Shown: in pieces, positions 13,045 through 24,025 of the stretch
Position numbering within the stretch: position 1 is the stretch's first letter
Layout: each line of letters begins with the position of its first letter
NCBI GenBank assembly: GCA_027604185.1
Contig: JADGKB010000117.1
Location: forward strand, 1 to 39,826
Direction: 5' to 3'
From: Boothiomyces macroporosus
Lineage: Eukaryota > Chytridiomycota > Chytridiomycetes > Rhizophydiales > Terramycetaceae
Length of the DNA stretch: 39,826 nucleotides
The notes under the pieces: model-generated
What the model was told of the DNA's origin: nothing
Databases searched by the model: none
What the model saw: the letters and a program-made list of their open reading frames with translations, nothing else
Translations under genes and position numbers: made by a program

Positions 13045-15365
13045 GTCACTTAGAATCCAGGTTTCTTTCAATGGCAGGCAGGTTTTTAATGTCCTACCGA
13101 CATTAACCATCACCCTTCGCTTGAAATCTTCTGCTTCCGACTCTACACTCCAAGATTTGTCTTTGGCATGTATTGTAACAAGAGCTTCGTCATTATCAAC
13201 CTTCACCTTCCACCTGAGTTCTGGCTCCTCGGCTTCCATTTTTTCTACATGTTCTTCCCCAAATTGGAGACCCAAGAAACGAGGAATAATATCGGCTAAG
13301 CTGTGAATCTTTTCTGGTAGTGGCTTGTAGTCTTTTGGATAGCCAGCTTTGGGTTTGCTTTCATCCTTTTCCTGTTTAACTGGGGTATTATCAATTCCTT
13401 CTTCTGAAGTATGGGAATGATGATGATGTGTGTGATCTGACTTTGTTGCTAAAGTTAGAAGGCGGGGCTACCTTTTACCGATGCAGGACTGGAATCGGCT
13501 TGTAATATAACAACCAATGCAGAATCAGCAATCATATCATTGATTGGATGGCTTTCCCATTCCAAGAATATCTTTTGTTTCTCTCCTGGTATCAAGGTGA
13601 CTGCTCCAAAGATCTTGTAATTTCCCTCCTTTGTTTGTTCTAATTGCCCAAACATTTGTTCTAAATGCCACTTGATTAAACCAATTGGAGCATGGGAAAC
13701 AACAGATTGCTTTTGGATAACAGGCACGGTAACCAACTCGGTAAACTCAACCAGTTGAGATGGAGCAATAAGTTGAAAGGTAAAATCTTTTTGAACCAAC
13801 ACCCCTTTTACTATTGCGTCTTCAACTGGGGCTTCAACTGCAAGCTCTCCTATGACTTTGGCTGTTTTTTCACCTCTAAAGTGCAATTCCACAGTTTCAC
13901 AATTTCGGGGAGTGTAAATCTGCAGAGGGATTTCTTTTTCTGCATATCTGCTCTGCAATGCACTGCGCAATCTTCCCATTTCGTTGGATTCGCCATGTAC
14001 CAAAATCTACATTAAAAATGATTACCAAATTTTTGGATCCTACATCCTGAATAAACTCTGAATTTTCCTTGTAGTCTACATGAGCGGAGAACGAAATGTA
14101 ATCCACAGAAAGATTGAGTGGTAGTTTTCCACCATTCATGGATTCAAATTCCTCTGGTTCTGTTAAGATTTCTTTTCCCAAAGTTCCTTCCAACACATAT
14201 CCAGGAATAATAACTCCATTCCTTTTATCTGAACACCACAGCTCAAGCAGCTCACGGGATAATCCGCTTTGAAGCATACCTGGAGATGCCATCATTACAC
14301 AAGGGCCAACATCATCGAAATGCGAAATACTCTTTAAATTTGAAATGTGTTTAAATTGAAATGGGTTTGTAGTTTTGGCGATTTCTCTAATTCTGGCATT
14401 CATCATGTTTGTATAAGTTTGAAACACCTGTCTTTAGACTAAGCTTACAGTCATACACTTTTTAGCCAGAGAACTAGCGTAATATATAGGAACATCATGC
14501 AAGTCAGGATGTGTCTGCCAGTATTCATCCAGAATGAGCAATAGTTCTTGTGCCCTTCCAAGTGCAAACACTGGTAATAAACATCTGCCCCCACGCTTGA
14601 CAATGGTATGCACTATTCTAGTAAATCTCGTTTCTCTATCAAATCTGGGTTCGTGAGACTGAACTCCATAAGTAGATTCGCAAATCAACACTTCTGGAAC
14701 AATGTTTGGAGGCTTTTCTGCAGCCATTAAATGTCTATCTTCTTCTCTAGAATAGTCCCCAGTGTAGAGTATTTTCACACCGGCAATTTCAATCAAAAAC
14801 ATACAAGCTCCCTAGAATTACAATGAGATATACCTAAATATAAACAGTTTATTACCAATACATGCCCGGCACTCCAAGCAGAAAATTTGATACCTCCAAC
14901 TTCAACTTCCTGGTGATAATCAATCACATTGATCCGTTCAAAAGATCTCGCCAAGTCGTTTTCATCATACAGCTGATCTTCCGGAGATAATGAACTGATT
15001 TTGACATAATCCGAAAGTAGCCATTTGTAGATTGCTTTTGTGGGGTGAGTCATGTATACTTTTCCTCTGAATGCTGTTTTTTCCATCAAATACGGAACAC
15101 CAGCAGCATGATCAACATGGAAATGAGTAACTAGTAGTAAATCAATGGCTGACAGATCCACTTCATCTATAAATGGCAGCGCTGACAATCCGGTATACGA
15201 TGGGTGCAGCCCACAGTCCAGCATGATTGTTTTGCCTTTGAATTGGAGCAAGATACAACTTCGTCCTACTTCATTCCCTGCCCCAAGCGGCGTCACTTTA
15301 AGTATATCGTTTTCGTCTGCTACTGGCACTTCTGAAGGCGGTTCTTTTCTCTTTAAACTTGCCAT
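13042..15365 (-). CDS. CPSF3: CPSF73/Ysh1 pre-mRNA 3'-end endonuclease
   Basis: Exons 15365-14856, 14811-14449, 14427-14026, 14006-13472 and 13448-13042 give 738 residues. Introns are 14855-14834 plus 14833-14812 (abutting, 22 + 22), 14448-14428 (21), 14025-14007 (19) and 13471-13449 (23). This is the metallo-beta-lactamase/beta-CASP nuclease that cuts pre-mRNA at the poly(A) site in the nuclear cleavage complex. It shows [12 protein letters not shown], the zinc motif HFHVDH (81-86), [59 protein letters not shown] and [13 protein letters not shown]. All junctions restore these motifs. The C-terminal CPSF73-100 domain begins after a His-rich insert (DHTHHHHSH) encoded at the start of the last exon. 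The stop TAA overlaps AATAAA. Confidence 0.95.
14812..14855 (-). other. Two abutting introns, 22 + 22 nt, no exon between
   Basis: On the minus strand 14855-14834 (GTAATAAAC...ATTTAG) is followed directly by 14833-14812 (GTATATCTC...TTCTAG). Removal joins CATGTATTG to GGAGCTTGT, giving the invariant CPSF73 sequence GHVLGACMF in phase 0. The two introns are not obviously similar to each other. Confidence 0.8.
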
Positions 15366-15636
15366 GTTTTCAGATTAAAAATGCAAAAATATTTCAACAA
15401 AATTGAAGCATAAAATCTACTCTTTCGGTAAACTATTTACTGGTGCTGTTACGCTCGAATGGCAACCAAGAGGCGGTGGGTTCAATTCCTCCAGATTGGT
15501 GTTTAATTTTTCATACTTGCGTTATTGCATTTAACGCCATCATATATTGACCATTTCACTCCTTTGTGCAGTCATTAAGGTGAGAACACGTCACAAGACT
15601 GTCAAGCACGGAGAATTCCCTTCCACTTTTCCAACA

Positions 15637-16160
15637 ATGTCAAAAAACAAATACAGCAAGGGCAAAAAGTCAGACATCCCGATAGGAGGAACGGATCAGC
15701 AATGGTATGTGTATATTTATATTCAGGGTCGATCGGGTTGCATTTGAAATGAAAACGCAACGACTATGGGCGAAAAAATGGCATGCCCTGACAGACCCAA
15801 CGCTATTTAACGAACAGGAAACAGTTAAATATCCTCAGAAACAAAAGGTATCAATGCCATCTAAAACAGTCAACTAAATGGAGCACATGGAGCGTATTGA
15901 ATCCCCCAGATAGGTCCATCATAGTCCACAACGCTCCTCCGCCTCCTCAACCTTTTTTTAAAATTACAGGGAACAGAGATAATTTTCTTGCGAGAGAGAA
16001 ATACTCGCCGGAGCGCTGTAAGCAATTTGGTGAAATTAATACTCCAAAGACAATCAAGGAAAACAAAAACCTCACAAAGTCATATCCAGCCACATCTAAT
16101 TTAGAATACGGTTGGTTGTGGCAAGGAAAGCCTTTAGAAATTTATGGGAATCGAAGATAA
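15637..16160 (+). CDS. Probable ciliary microtubule inner protein, CIMIP1 (C20orf85/LLC1)-like
   Basis: Exons 15637-15704, 15727-15847 and 15870-16160 give 159 residues; introns 15705-15726 and 15848-15869 are 22 nt each. Two blocks match the CIMIP1/LLC1 family, which lines the inside of axonemal doublet microtubules. The N-terminal block DQQWVDRVAFEMKTQRLW, followed by AKKWHALTDP, fits the family pattern Q-x-x-W-x(2)-R-x(3)-E ... W-x(3)-W-x(2)-LT-x-P. The C-terminal YPATSNLEYGWLW fits the PxTT...GW motif. A Pro-rich central segment (NAPPPPQPFF) lies between. It is divergent from CPSF73, whose ATG is 271 bp away. AATAAA at 16203-16208 is the likely poly(A) signal. If correct, the organism builds a motile flagellum. 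I compared motifs from memory only. Confidence 0.6.
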
Positions 16161-16253
16161 TTAGTAATGTTTAATAGCTTTTTCCTTTGGTTTTATAGTA
16201 GAAATAAAAATAACTGTCGCTATTCTTTGCTGTCAATATTGACGCGTTCAGAT

Positions 16254-18110
16254 ATGGATTTTGCAAATGAGATTTATCTGATTGCTCGGCACCTTCCGGT
16301 GGTTAATTATCATCAATTACGATTCGCCATACAGCGAAATTTGCCACAGATTCCTCGGCTTACGTTTGAAGCTTACAAGGAATCATCCATTCAAATTTTG
16401 GAAGACAGATTATTCTCGCTTCATTCAGAGCACCTTTGCTTGGAGGCGTTCAATTTTGTAATAAAGAATGGACATGTAGATCAATATGAAAGAATGGCTG
16501 CAAAGTTTGATGTAGTAAAGAAAATGAAAGCATTAGAGTTTCGTTTCACGGCAAAACTCCATCCGCGAATACTCCAACTAATTCTACAGGATACCATTGA
16601 TCTACTAGAATTATACAGCAAAGTAGATATATTCAGGTATGCGATAACGTTCAATTATGTTGAAACCGTAGAATTTCTATTGCAGTATGTTAACCCGTCA
16701 ATAGATAGAAATTACGCATTGATACATGCATCCCAACTGAACCGTCATCGAATCATTCGATTAATGCTCGATGACGAAAGAATTGATCCAGCTATGGATG
16801 ACTGTTACGCATTTCGGATAGCAGTGGATGAGAACAACACTGAAACTGTGAAAACATTCCTTAATGACCCTCGAATAGATCCTGCAGCAGCAAACAATTA
16901 TGCATTCAAGTGTTCAATAGAAGAAAACAAATTGGACATTCTAAAGTTGTTGGTGGAAAAAGGAGTATCACCTTCTGTGGAAAACAACTATGGAATTTTC
17001 AATTCTTGTAGTATGGGACATACCAGCATTGTTGAATATCTACTAAGCCTGGATGTGCAGCCAACTGGTGACTGTATCTATGAAGCTGCCACGAATGGGC
17101 ATTTCAAAGTAGTAGAACTATTGCTGCAGAAAGGATTACGGCCAGCCCAAGACTGCTTATCATCAGCCTCATTTCATGGCCATTCTAAAATTGTAGAGCT
17201 TTTGTTACCATTTAACGATCCATCAGTTGATAACCAAAAAGCACTCGTGTACGCAATAAAGAGCGGAAGCCATAGCGTTGTCCGCATACTATTAAAAGAC
17301 CCAAGAATATCTCCACTCAATTTGGGCCAGTCAATTCTAGAAGAAGCCTCTGAAAACCCTCAAATATGCAAACTGTTTGTTCTTGATGACAGAATTGACT
17401 TTACTAAATGCGGAGACTTGATGTTTACCAAAATGTCTGAATTCAATAATTTACACATCATGAAACTGTTAATTGACAAAGGAATCGATCCTGCAGCAAT
17501 GGATAACAAGGCTTTACTGCTATCTTGCAAAAAGAATCATCTTGAGATTTGTAAATGGTTGCTGGGAAATGAAAGCGTAAAGCAAGCACAAGTACTGCCT
17601 TCATTAACAGTTGCAGCGGAATTGGGTTATGATAGGATTGTGGATTTGATACTCAATGAAACAAGGTTAGATCCATCCCTCAATGGACAACTGTTACTCC
17701 GAAAAGCGTGCTCAAAAGGTCATCTTCAAGTGGTTGAGCGATTACTACAAGATAAGAGGGTCGACCCATCAGTATTCAACAATTTGCCTTTACGGTTAGC
17801 AAGTCATGGACACGTGGATGTAGTCAAGGTATTAATGAGCGATTATAGAACTAACCCTGCCGATGATGACAATTATGCGCTACGCACAGCTTGTAAAAAT
17901 GGATTTGCCTCAATTGTTAAATTGCTTTTGCAAGATAGTAGGGTGGACCCTAATGTGGAAATGTACTATCCTCTCAGGATTTCGTTGCAATATCAGTATT
18001 ACGAGATTACCAAAATTATTATTGATTGTGATAGATTTGATTTCCAGAATTGCATTTCGATTCTCCCAGAAAAGTTCAAACGTGAGTGCTCTCAGTTAAA
18101 AAACGATTAG
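16254..18110 (+). CDS. Ankyrin-repeat protein
   Basis: 618 residues from the ATG at 16254. An in-frame ATG at 16167 would add 29 residues, but that stretch contains the probable AATAAA (16203-16208) of the preceding gene and lies 6 bp after its stop, so I prefer the later start. After an N-terminal region of about 110 residues there are some 14 ankyrin units of about 33 residues, with a recurrent DPA(x)NNYAFxxA...VKLLLxDPRI pattern common in chytrid fungi and giant-virus genomes. It is probably a cytosolic or nuclear protein-binding scaffold with no other recognised domain. There is no signal peptide, membrane segment or intron. The 3' end faces PARP 66 bp away. Confidence 0.85.
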   Translation: MDFANEIYLIARHLPVVNYHQLRFAIQRNLPQIPRLTFEAYKESSIQILEDRLFSLHSEHLCLEAFNFVIKNGHVDQYERMAAKFDVVKKMKALEFRFTAKLHPRILQLILQDTIDLLELYSKVDIFRYAITFNYVETVEFLLQYVNPSIDRNYALIHASQLNRHRIIRLMLDDERIDPAMDDCYAFRIAVDENNTETVKTFLNDPRIDPAAANNYAFKCSIEENKLDILKLLVEKGVSPSVENNYGIFNSCSMGHTSIVEYLLSLDVQPTGDCIYEAATNGHFKVVELLLQKGLRPAQDCLSSASFHGHSKIVELLLPFNDPSVDNQKALVYAIKSGSHSVVRILLKDPRISPLNLGQSILEEASENPQICKLFVLDDRIDFTKCGDLMFTKMSEFNNLHIMKLLIDKGIDPAAMDNKALLLSCKKNHLEICKWLLGNESVKQAQVLPSLTVAAELGYDRIVDLILNETRLDPSLNGQLLLRKACSKGHLQVVERLLQDKRVDPSVFNNLPLRLASHGHVDVVKVLMSDYRTNPADDDNYALRTACKNGFASIVKLLLQDSRVDPNVEMYYPLRISLQYQYYEITKIIIDCDRFDFQNCISILPEKFKRECSQLKND

Positions 18111-18176
18111 TATTGCTTTATTCAGTACTGGTAGTCAAATTTCATTTTCAATAGATATCTAATATCAGTGTTTAAA

Positions 18177-20242
18177 TTACTTGATTTTGATTTGAGATAC
18201 GTCGTACACAATGTATTCATTGTACTGCAGGTAACTTTGATCTAGTTTGGCATCAATTCCTTTCCCACATGGAACTGTTACGCCATCCAACTCTACAAAT
18301 TCTTTAGGGTCTGGAACAGTTCTTCCTAACCCTTTGGTAGAGTGAGCGTTTACAGCTTTCAGCCTGTCGCCAGCATTATAGTCGGCACTGTATAGCTCAT
18401 TGTGTTTACCTAATGCTACTTCGCAAAGCAAAAGAATCCCGGTATTGCTTTGACGAGAAGTGCAACAGTAGTTTGCAGACTTTGAAACCATATCGGCAAA
18501 GTACACACCTTTTCCAAACATCTAGCATTAAATCAATTATACATATCCAGTAACTGGAGCTTCTGGTGGTGCAATTCTAAGCCCTTGGGAAAGAATACCA
18601 ACAAAGTTGGTGAGTCTGCTTCCATGCCACAATAGCATTTTGTTGGAGTGATATTCTTTGCCAACATTGTTAAACTTTTCAGCTTCTTCATCTCTGTGCA
18701 ATTCAAAGGCATCCAAAATTTCCAATTTATAGGCATTGTGGGTCTTACCATGGGTATTTTGAGTGTACTTTTTCAGAATATTGAATGTCTTTGATTTCTT
18801 GTCGATTGGTTTCAAATCTCTCTTCAATGAATGATAGTTTCTGTCAGAAGGATGCTCAGTAACCTCTTTATCCATATTCTTTAACAAAGTAGTAGCAATT
18901 TCAATATCAGCCAATGCTTCCACCATTTCAATTTTCCTAGCCAATGCATCGTCACTGTTTATCACTGGTGGAACGCTAAACCCAAATGAATGGGGAATAA
19001 TAGTATAGAATTCAGAACTCAGATCTTGAAGCTTGCTGTGTTTGTTTTTTGAATTTTCACGCAGTACCTCACCAATTTTAGTTAAAACATTGTAACCCTT
19101 TTGGATATGGGCTTTTGAAAGCTTTCCAAGAGGCATCTTTTTGGCATCATACCCGATTTCCATCATTTGTTGCTCCATCATCTTTGTATTGAAAATTAAA
19201 TCAATCAAATCTTTGACTGGCTTTTCAAGCTTTGAATCAGGAATCTTTTTCTCCACTTTAACAGTTTCTTCTGCAGGATCCTAATTATCAGTACAAGTTT
19301 ACAGGTTCAACTTCTTCTTCGAAATCTCTTTCAATCAAAAAGTACTTTCCTGGGTACTTTACGAAGTTGGCTCTGTTATCCCAGTGATTTTTGGTCTTGT
19401 CATGAAATTTCTTTTGAAAGGTAGCGATCGCGGATGGTAAGGATGGACAGAGCTCGAGCTTGTTTTGCCCATCAACGCCTACTCTTCCCCACCTTGTCCA
19501 TACATAGACAGCGCCAGAAGTGTCGTTTTGTAGCAACTGCAAGACATAGAATTTGTTGTTGTTGTTTTTGATGTCTGTTTGATTCAGCATTACATCTTGA
19601 TTAGCTTAACGTACCATAAACATTCGCATTATCCTCATAAACGTGCATTTGGTATCCGCCCGGACACAAATGATCAACGATTGCGCTTCCCTTCTTAATC
19701 ACTTTGACAATCTTTTCTTTATCTTCAGGCTCATCATCTTTGTCTTTTTTTTCTTTATCTTCAGGCTCAGCGTCTTTGTCCTTCTTTTCTTCAGTCTTGG
19801 CCTTCTTCTTTGGAGGCTGGTTTTCTTCATTCTCTTCTGGATCGCTTCCGTCCATATCTACATCGGTAGAAGAGACGTCCTTGTCGGTCAGCAAGTGCTT
19901 TGAGTCATCAACCAAGACTTTGTCTTTGATTGAATCATTGATAAAGTCGGTAGAAACAACCGGGATGCTTTTTTGGAACGCATTCTTAATCTTGGCTTGG
20001 ACCGGATCAACGAGCTCAGCCTTATCAACAACCAAGTAATTCACCTTTTGTTATATTTGATTTACTTTTGCCGATAGAGAAGTAAGCACCTTTCCACCGT
20101 GGGAAGAAATTGAGCTTTTCAAATCGGATTTAGCGACAGAGTTCGAGAGCACGAATACTTTGGATTCAAATAACTGTGGGTCCGAGTTGCCAGAGTCAAC
20201 ATTGCTAGTGTTGTTGTTTGCATTGCGAGATGACCTTCTCAT
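18177..20242 (-). CDS. PARP: Poly(ADP-ribose) polymerase, BRCT-WGR-PRD-ART
   Basis: Exons 20242-20066, 20044-19615, 19595-19303, 19280-18543 and 18521-18177 give 660 residues; introns are 21, 19, 22 and 21 nt. It transfers ADP-ribose from NAD+ to proteins in the nucleus in response to DNA breaks. Domains: N-terminal BRCT (about 15-110), a Lys/Glu/Asp-rich linker with PPKKKAK as a likely nuclear signal (about 140-180), WGR (YVWTRWGRVG near 237), the helical regulatory domain (LIDLIFNTKMMEQQM), and the ART fold. The H-Y-E triad is complete: H519 (LLWHGS), Y553 (GVYFADM) and E648 (QYNEYIVYD). It lacks the zinc fingers of animal PARP1, as in other fungi. The frame stays open upstream of 20242 to about 20380 but has no ATG there. 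Confidence 0.95.
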
Positions 20243-20587
20243 TTTTGACAAAGGAATTTCGATTTGGCTTGGATCCAATACCTCTTTGGTGCACGGGCCC
20301 AAAATGGAATCGCAGTTGTCATCCTGGTCATCACCAATGTCAATTTTTAAATGTGGTAGACGCAATATTAAATTGGAATACAGTTATTTGAGTAACCAAT
20401 CTGCAGCTCTACTCTTCGCTACTAAATCGTGCGGAATTGAATCTCACTATTCGCTGGCCGGAACAGCGTAAAGAATCAGTCAGTCCATACTCACGAGCAA
20501 TTTAGAGTAATTTAGAGCAATTTACTGTTGGAAAGCAAATCGACTTGATGTGGCACTAGTGCGGCTTGTTTTAATTTAACTCAAAAA
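20243..20587 (+). other. Divergent promoter region, PARP and CHP-like gene
   Basis: 345 bp between two start codons. Near 20496-20524 a short motif (AATTTAGAG/AATTTAC) is repeated three times about 10 bp apart. No RNA gene was seen. Confidence 0.5.
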
Positions 20588-21138
20588 ATGGGTCAACAGC
20601 TCAGCACATCCAATATCCCACCAGAAGATCTACCATTCCTCCTAGAAATATCCAACTGTACTCTTGTGTTAACCTAGTCTCTGAAAAAGACCTGGACAAG
20701 CTCTACTTGCGATTCCAACACCTGGACAAACAAAAAACCGGCTATTTGACCAGCAAAGAACTTCAATTGCCCGAATTAGCAGTCAATCCTTTAGCCGACA
20801 GGATCACTAGTGTAATATTTGAACACGGCAAGTTGGATTTCAAGAAATTTGTCGAGACGATTCAAATATTTAGTAAAAATGCCAAGCGAGAAACCAAATT
20901 GGAGTTTGCATTCAAGGTATACGACGTAGACTGCGACGGATTCATTTCTTATTCAGATCTGTTCCAAATTATCCGAGCTATGGCCGGGAATTCGCTTAGC
21001 GACCTGCAGGTTGGTAAAATAGTCGAGGACACCATCAATGAGAATGACCAGGATAATGATGGTATGCTCAAGCTCGACGAGTTCAAGCGAGCCTTATTCG
21101 ACACAGACATTGATAGTTTCTTGACAATAAAATTGTAA
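20588..21138 (+). CDS. Calcineurin B homologous protein (CHP-like), EF-hand
   Basis: Exons 20588-20657 and 20678-21138 (20-nt intron) give 176 residues. The N-terminus MGQQLSTS fits N-myristoylation. LPELAVNPLADRI followed by a shortened, non-canonical second EF loop (FEHGKLDFKKF) matches CHP proteins better than calcineurin B, whose second loop is a full DxDGNGEVDF. EF3 (DVDCDGFISYSD) and EF4 (NDQDNDGMLKLDE) look able to bind Ca2+. CHPs bind plasma-membrane Na+/H+ exchangers and can inhibit calcineurin; the partner here is unknown. A divergent calcineurin B is the main alternative. AATAAA (21126-21131) lies inside the last codons, 5 bp before the stop. Confidence 0.8.
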
Positions 21139-21169
21139 ACCACATCGGGAATTTTACCTTTTTTTTGAA

Positions 21170-21850
21170 ATGACGTTTGATACGAAAGGATTGACTTTAA
21201 AGAAACTAATAGAAATGATGAAACCGCACCTCACACCGCTAGTGATATTCAACTTATTTATCTTGTTTGTAGTTATAGTGTCTGGAGCAATTCTATTTAT
21301 GCTTATCGTCAACTGGATTCGACTGCCGACAGATGCCGACAAACAAACCTGGTTCGAAGTAAATTCACAGATATTAAACGCTTGTTTTACTATTACCGCT
21401 GTAATGACTCAACCGGGACGGTTTATGCTATTTTTGTGGACTTGTAAATGGGCTTTTAGTGAAGGACAAAAGAAGAGGGAGTATGCACGCATGATACATG
21501 AAGTTATGCCAGATATATTTTTAATAGGCTTGAATACCCCTGCTGAAACCAGCGAAGTGGTAATAGAAGTTACTGATTCCAATGAAGGAATAACGCCGCA
21601 AAATGTAGAACCAACTCCTACTTGGAAATGGTATTGGATTCTCTTTTGTTTGAACGGGCAGTGTATATTTCAGTATCCTATTACCTTTGTACAGTGGGCG
21701 TGGATTGGGAGAGCTACTGAACGCCCTTCGCTCGTTATTGCAGTCTTTCTTCCCCTCAGTTTCCTGTGTGGGGCTATAGGTGGTATCTGGCCAATGTTGA
21801 TCACCGCGAAACGAAAGAAACAATCGCAGCCAGTAGTAGTGCAGTCCTGA
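21170..21850 (+). CDS. DUF2985 integral membrane protein
   Basis: 226 residues, single exon, starting 31 bp after the previous stop. It has an N-terminal hydrophobic segment (about 24-48), WFEVNSQILNACFTITAV followed by a second hydrophobic segment, a hydrophilic centre, and a C-terminal block (QYPITFVQWAWIG, RPSLVIAVFLPLSFLCGAIG). This order fits the fungal DUF2985 family, often linked with PLAC8-type proteins, whose function is unknown. The C-terminus is basic (TAKRKKQ). It converges on the Atos gene with 14 bp between stops. Confidence 0.7.
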   Translation: MTFDTKGLTLKKLIEMMKPHLTPLVIFNLFILFVVIVSGAILFMLIVNWIRLPTDADKQTWFEVNSQILNACFTITAVMTQPGRFMLFLWTCKWAFSEGQKKREYARMIHEVMPDIFLIGLNTPAETSEVVIEVTDSNEGITPQNVEPTPTWKWYWILFCLNGQCIFQYPITFVQWAWIGRATERPSLVIAVFLPLSFLCGAIGGIWPMLITAKRKKQSQPVVVQS

Positions 21851-21864
21851 TGAAAATATATTTT

Positions 21865-23671
21865 TTATTGACAATCATTCTTGCAAGGTATTATTTCAAA
21901 AGCGTCTTCTTTTGAAATAACTGGGATATACTTTGGTTGCTGAGGTCCTTGATAAACAATTTTCAAAGACTCATCTGTTTCAATTGGTCGAGGGGAAAAT
22001 ACAACTCTAATATTTGAATGCAAATATAAACGGCTCTTTAAAGTCATTTGGAAATTCAAATGAATTGCAAAGCGAAGTCTGTCTGGAGATACTTGTGCAG
22101 ACTTTGAGATGGCGTAGGATTTTTGACGGATGAACGTCTTTGAACACGCCGGCATATCTTTGAAATCATAGGGTATCAAAAATACTTTGATTGCAGTGCA
22201 GTTGGGGTTTTTGATCATCTAATTTTAGTAAAAGTTACAATCTGAAGCTGTCCTTTAAGTGGCAAGCGATAACCTGCCGAGTCTTTCAACTCGATATTTC
22301 CTACATACGGGGTAGCGAAGTTATCTTGAATATCGTAAAAGAATGCTGGAAAGTTTATGACAGCATGAGGCGGGCATTTTAAACTTGGTTTACATTTGCC
22401 CATGGCTAAAACACCAATATCAGCTACAAACTGTATAGGTTTAGAAGGTGAGGTAGATAGTCTACCAATGAGTATAGATTCTTCATATGATCCAATGAAA
22501 CTGCCATTCATTTCAGTAATGCTAACTCTGCGGGATTGTTTTATGATAATACTCTGTTTCATTGTTTCTGGCTTTCGAACTAGAATATCTCTTTTCGGAA
22601 TGGGCTCGGATGAATCTAAAGTAAATGGTGTTGGGTCTATATCAGCTCAATATTACCTTCGCAGTCATTTTCTTCTTGCTTGAAGCTACTCGATAGCCTT
22701 GATTGCTTTTGTTTGCAATCACTTTTCAACAACTTGTTAAAATACCCCATAGCTTTCTTGTGTGTGGTTGGTGTAGGATATGGACTGGTCGGACAAGTCT
22801 TTTTCATTTCTTTCTTTAGTTCTCCATCAGAGTTTAGTAATTCGAATGGCGGTTCAGATACCATGTCGCCATTGGGTGACCATTCCACAGGAACTTTTTG
22901 TTTCGGTATCGTTTCCAAGTTAGAGTCATACACGACTGTAACTGACAAATTCCCAATGGGCCCAGAGCCTGATCTGAATTTGAAGACATCCAACTGCGCT
23001 TTCGCACAAAATCCATCGCTTGAAATCTTATTTTCACTTTCGGAACACGATGAAGTGTGGATTAGCGTATTTCCATTCGCGAACGACAGTCTAATGTAAA
23101 TAAAGCAAGTACGAATATCTCAATGACGATCGATCAATCTTGCCTTCAATCAGAGCATTTCCAAGCGGAAGCGTTCGAATTTTGGAATACAGGGATTGGG
23201 AGAGCAGTATCAAATCCGAATAGTCGTTCAATGATTCCTCTTGTAGATTTTCTCGGCTATTTTTTCTATTTATCGTATACTCCATTTGCTTTATGGAATC
23301 AAAGGATATACTAAGTTAGATATATCGTACTTTGAGTGGAAAGAGAGAATCCATCGTTCTAATAACACCCCCTTATCTGATAAAATATCCAAATGAATAG
23401 GGACGGCGTTTGCCCAAAAGTCTCGGTCCAGCCCTAGCGAGTACAGTTCCAATTGATTAAACCCAATGGGTTTCCGGGATAGTGGGTCTGATTTCGTCCT
23501 CGAATGCTTGGAGTCAAACAATACTCCTATCGACTCTGATTTTGTTCTGTTGCGCTCTTGCTTCAGCGATATTTTGGAGTGTATGCGCTGTCTTAAAACC
23601 GTCTCTCCAATCTTGGAAATAAACTCTTTTGATATCAGCAGCTCCAGTTTCTCTCTGTTGGTTATATGCAT
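21865..23671 (-). CDS. Atos (ATOSA/ATOSB, FAM214) family protein
   Basis: Exons 23671-23331, 23310-23113, 23090-22657, 22636-22239 and 22218-21865 give 574 residues; introns are 20, 22, 20 and 20 nt. The N-terminal third has LLERWILSFHS and DLILLSQSLYSKIRTLPL, seen in Atos and reminiscent of Atg13 HORMA regions. The central Atos domain has GSFIGSYEESILIGRLS and TPYVGNIEL. The C-terminal domain has LPLKGQLQIMIKNPN, VFLIPYDFKDMP, TFIRQKSY and SRLYLHSNIRVVF. Animal Atos proteins act in the nucleus as transcriptional regulators; fungal homologues are mostly uncharacterised. The stop TAA sits inside AATAAA (21869-21864). ATG 23671 is the first in frame and precedes the conserved start KLELLISKEF. 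Confidence 0.88.
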
Positions 23672-24025
23672 AATTATTAGTAAAAAAAGGGGTGGACTTC
23701 TTTCTCAATTTGATCAGCCGACGGGTTTCACTCGCCGCTATTGTTTGCAAGACGTAATTACAGGCACGAAATTCGTTACCATCAACAATGGTGGAATCGG
23801 TGTTGATCTGGTATCCATATCTTGGAATTATTTGGAGGAATTTACTCAAAAAAGTCGACCCGCTAGTAGCGGGATTCAAGTAGAGTGGATAAAATATTGC
23901 GTGGTTCATATGACAGTAGATTCGCATCGCTATTAGTTCTCTCATCTCCCATTTTGTAATTTCCTTCCCTTTTTGGACGGTAACACAAGCTCACATTTTT
24001 GAAACAAGAATTTTCACTTCACAAA
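23672..24025 (+). other. Divergent promoter region, Atos and unknown gene
   Basis: 354 bp. Long open frames exist on both strands (plus 23466-23936, minus 23945-23514), but neither shows recognisable protein sequence and both overlap Atos exon 1 in the wrong frame. Confidence 0.5.

Noticed and set aside
15465..15510. A GGTTCAATTCC box resembling a tRNA B box
   Set aside because: No matching acceptor stem (CCAATCT) or A box upstream, and the T stem has a mismatch. It is more likely a chance hairpin with CCAA/TTGG arms.
16167..16253. N-terminal extension of the ankyrin protein
   Set aside because: It contains the likely AATAAA of the preceding gene and starts 6 bp after its stop codon.
20243..20380. 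Upstream extension of PARP in the same open frame
   Set aside because: There is no ATG and no convincing 3' splice site before the in-frame stop; the ATG at 20242 gives a normal PARP N-terminus.
20588..21138. Calcineurin regulatory subunit B
   Set aside because: The non-canonical second EF loop and PELAVNPLADRI fit CHP proteins better; kept as an alternative.
23466..23945. Overlapping plus- and minus-strand frames of about 150 residues
   Set aside because: Both overlap Atos exon 1 in other frames, and neither has family motifs; likely chance.
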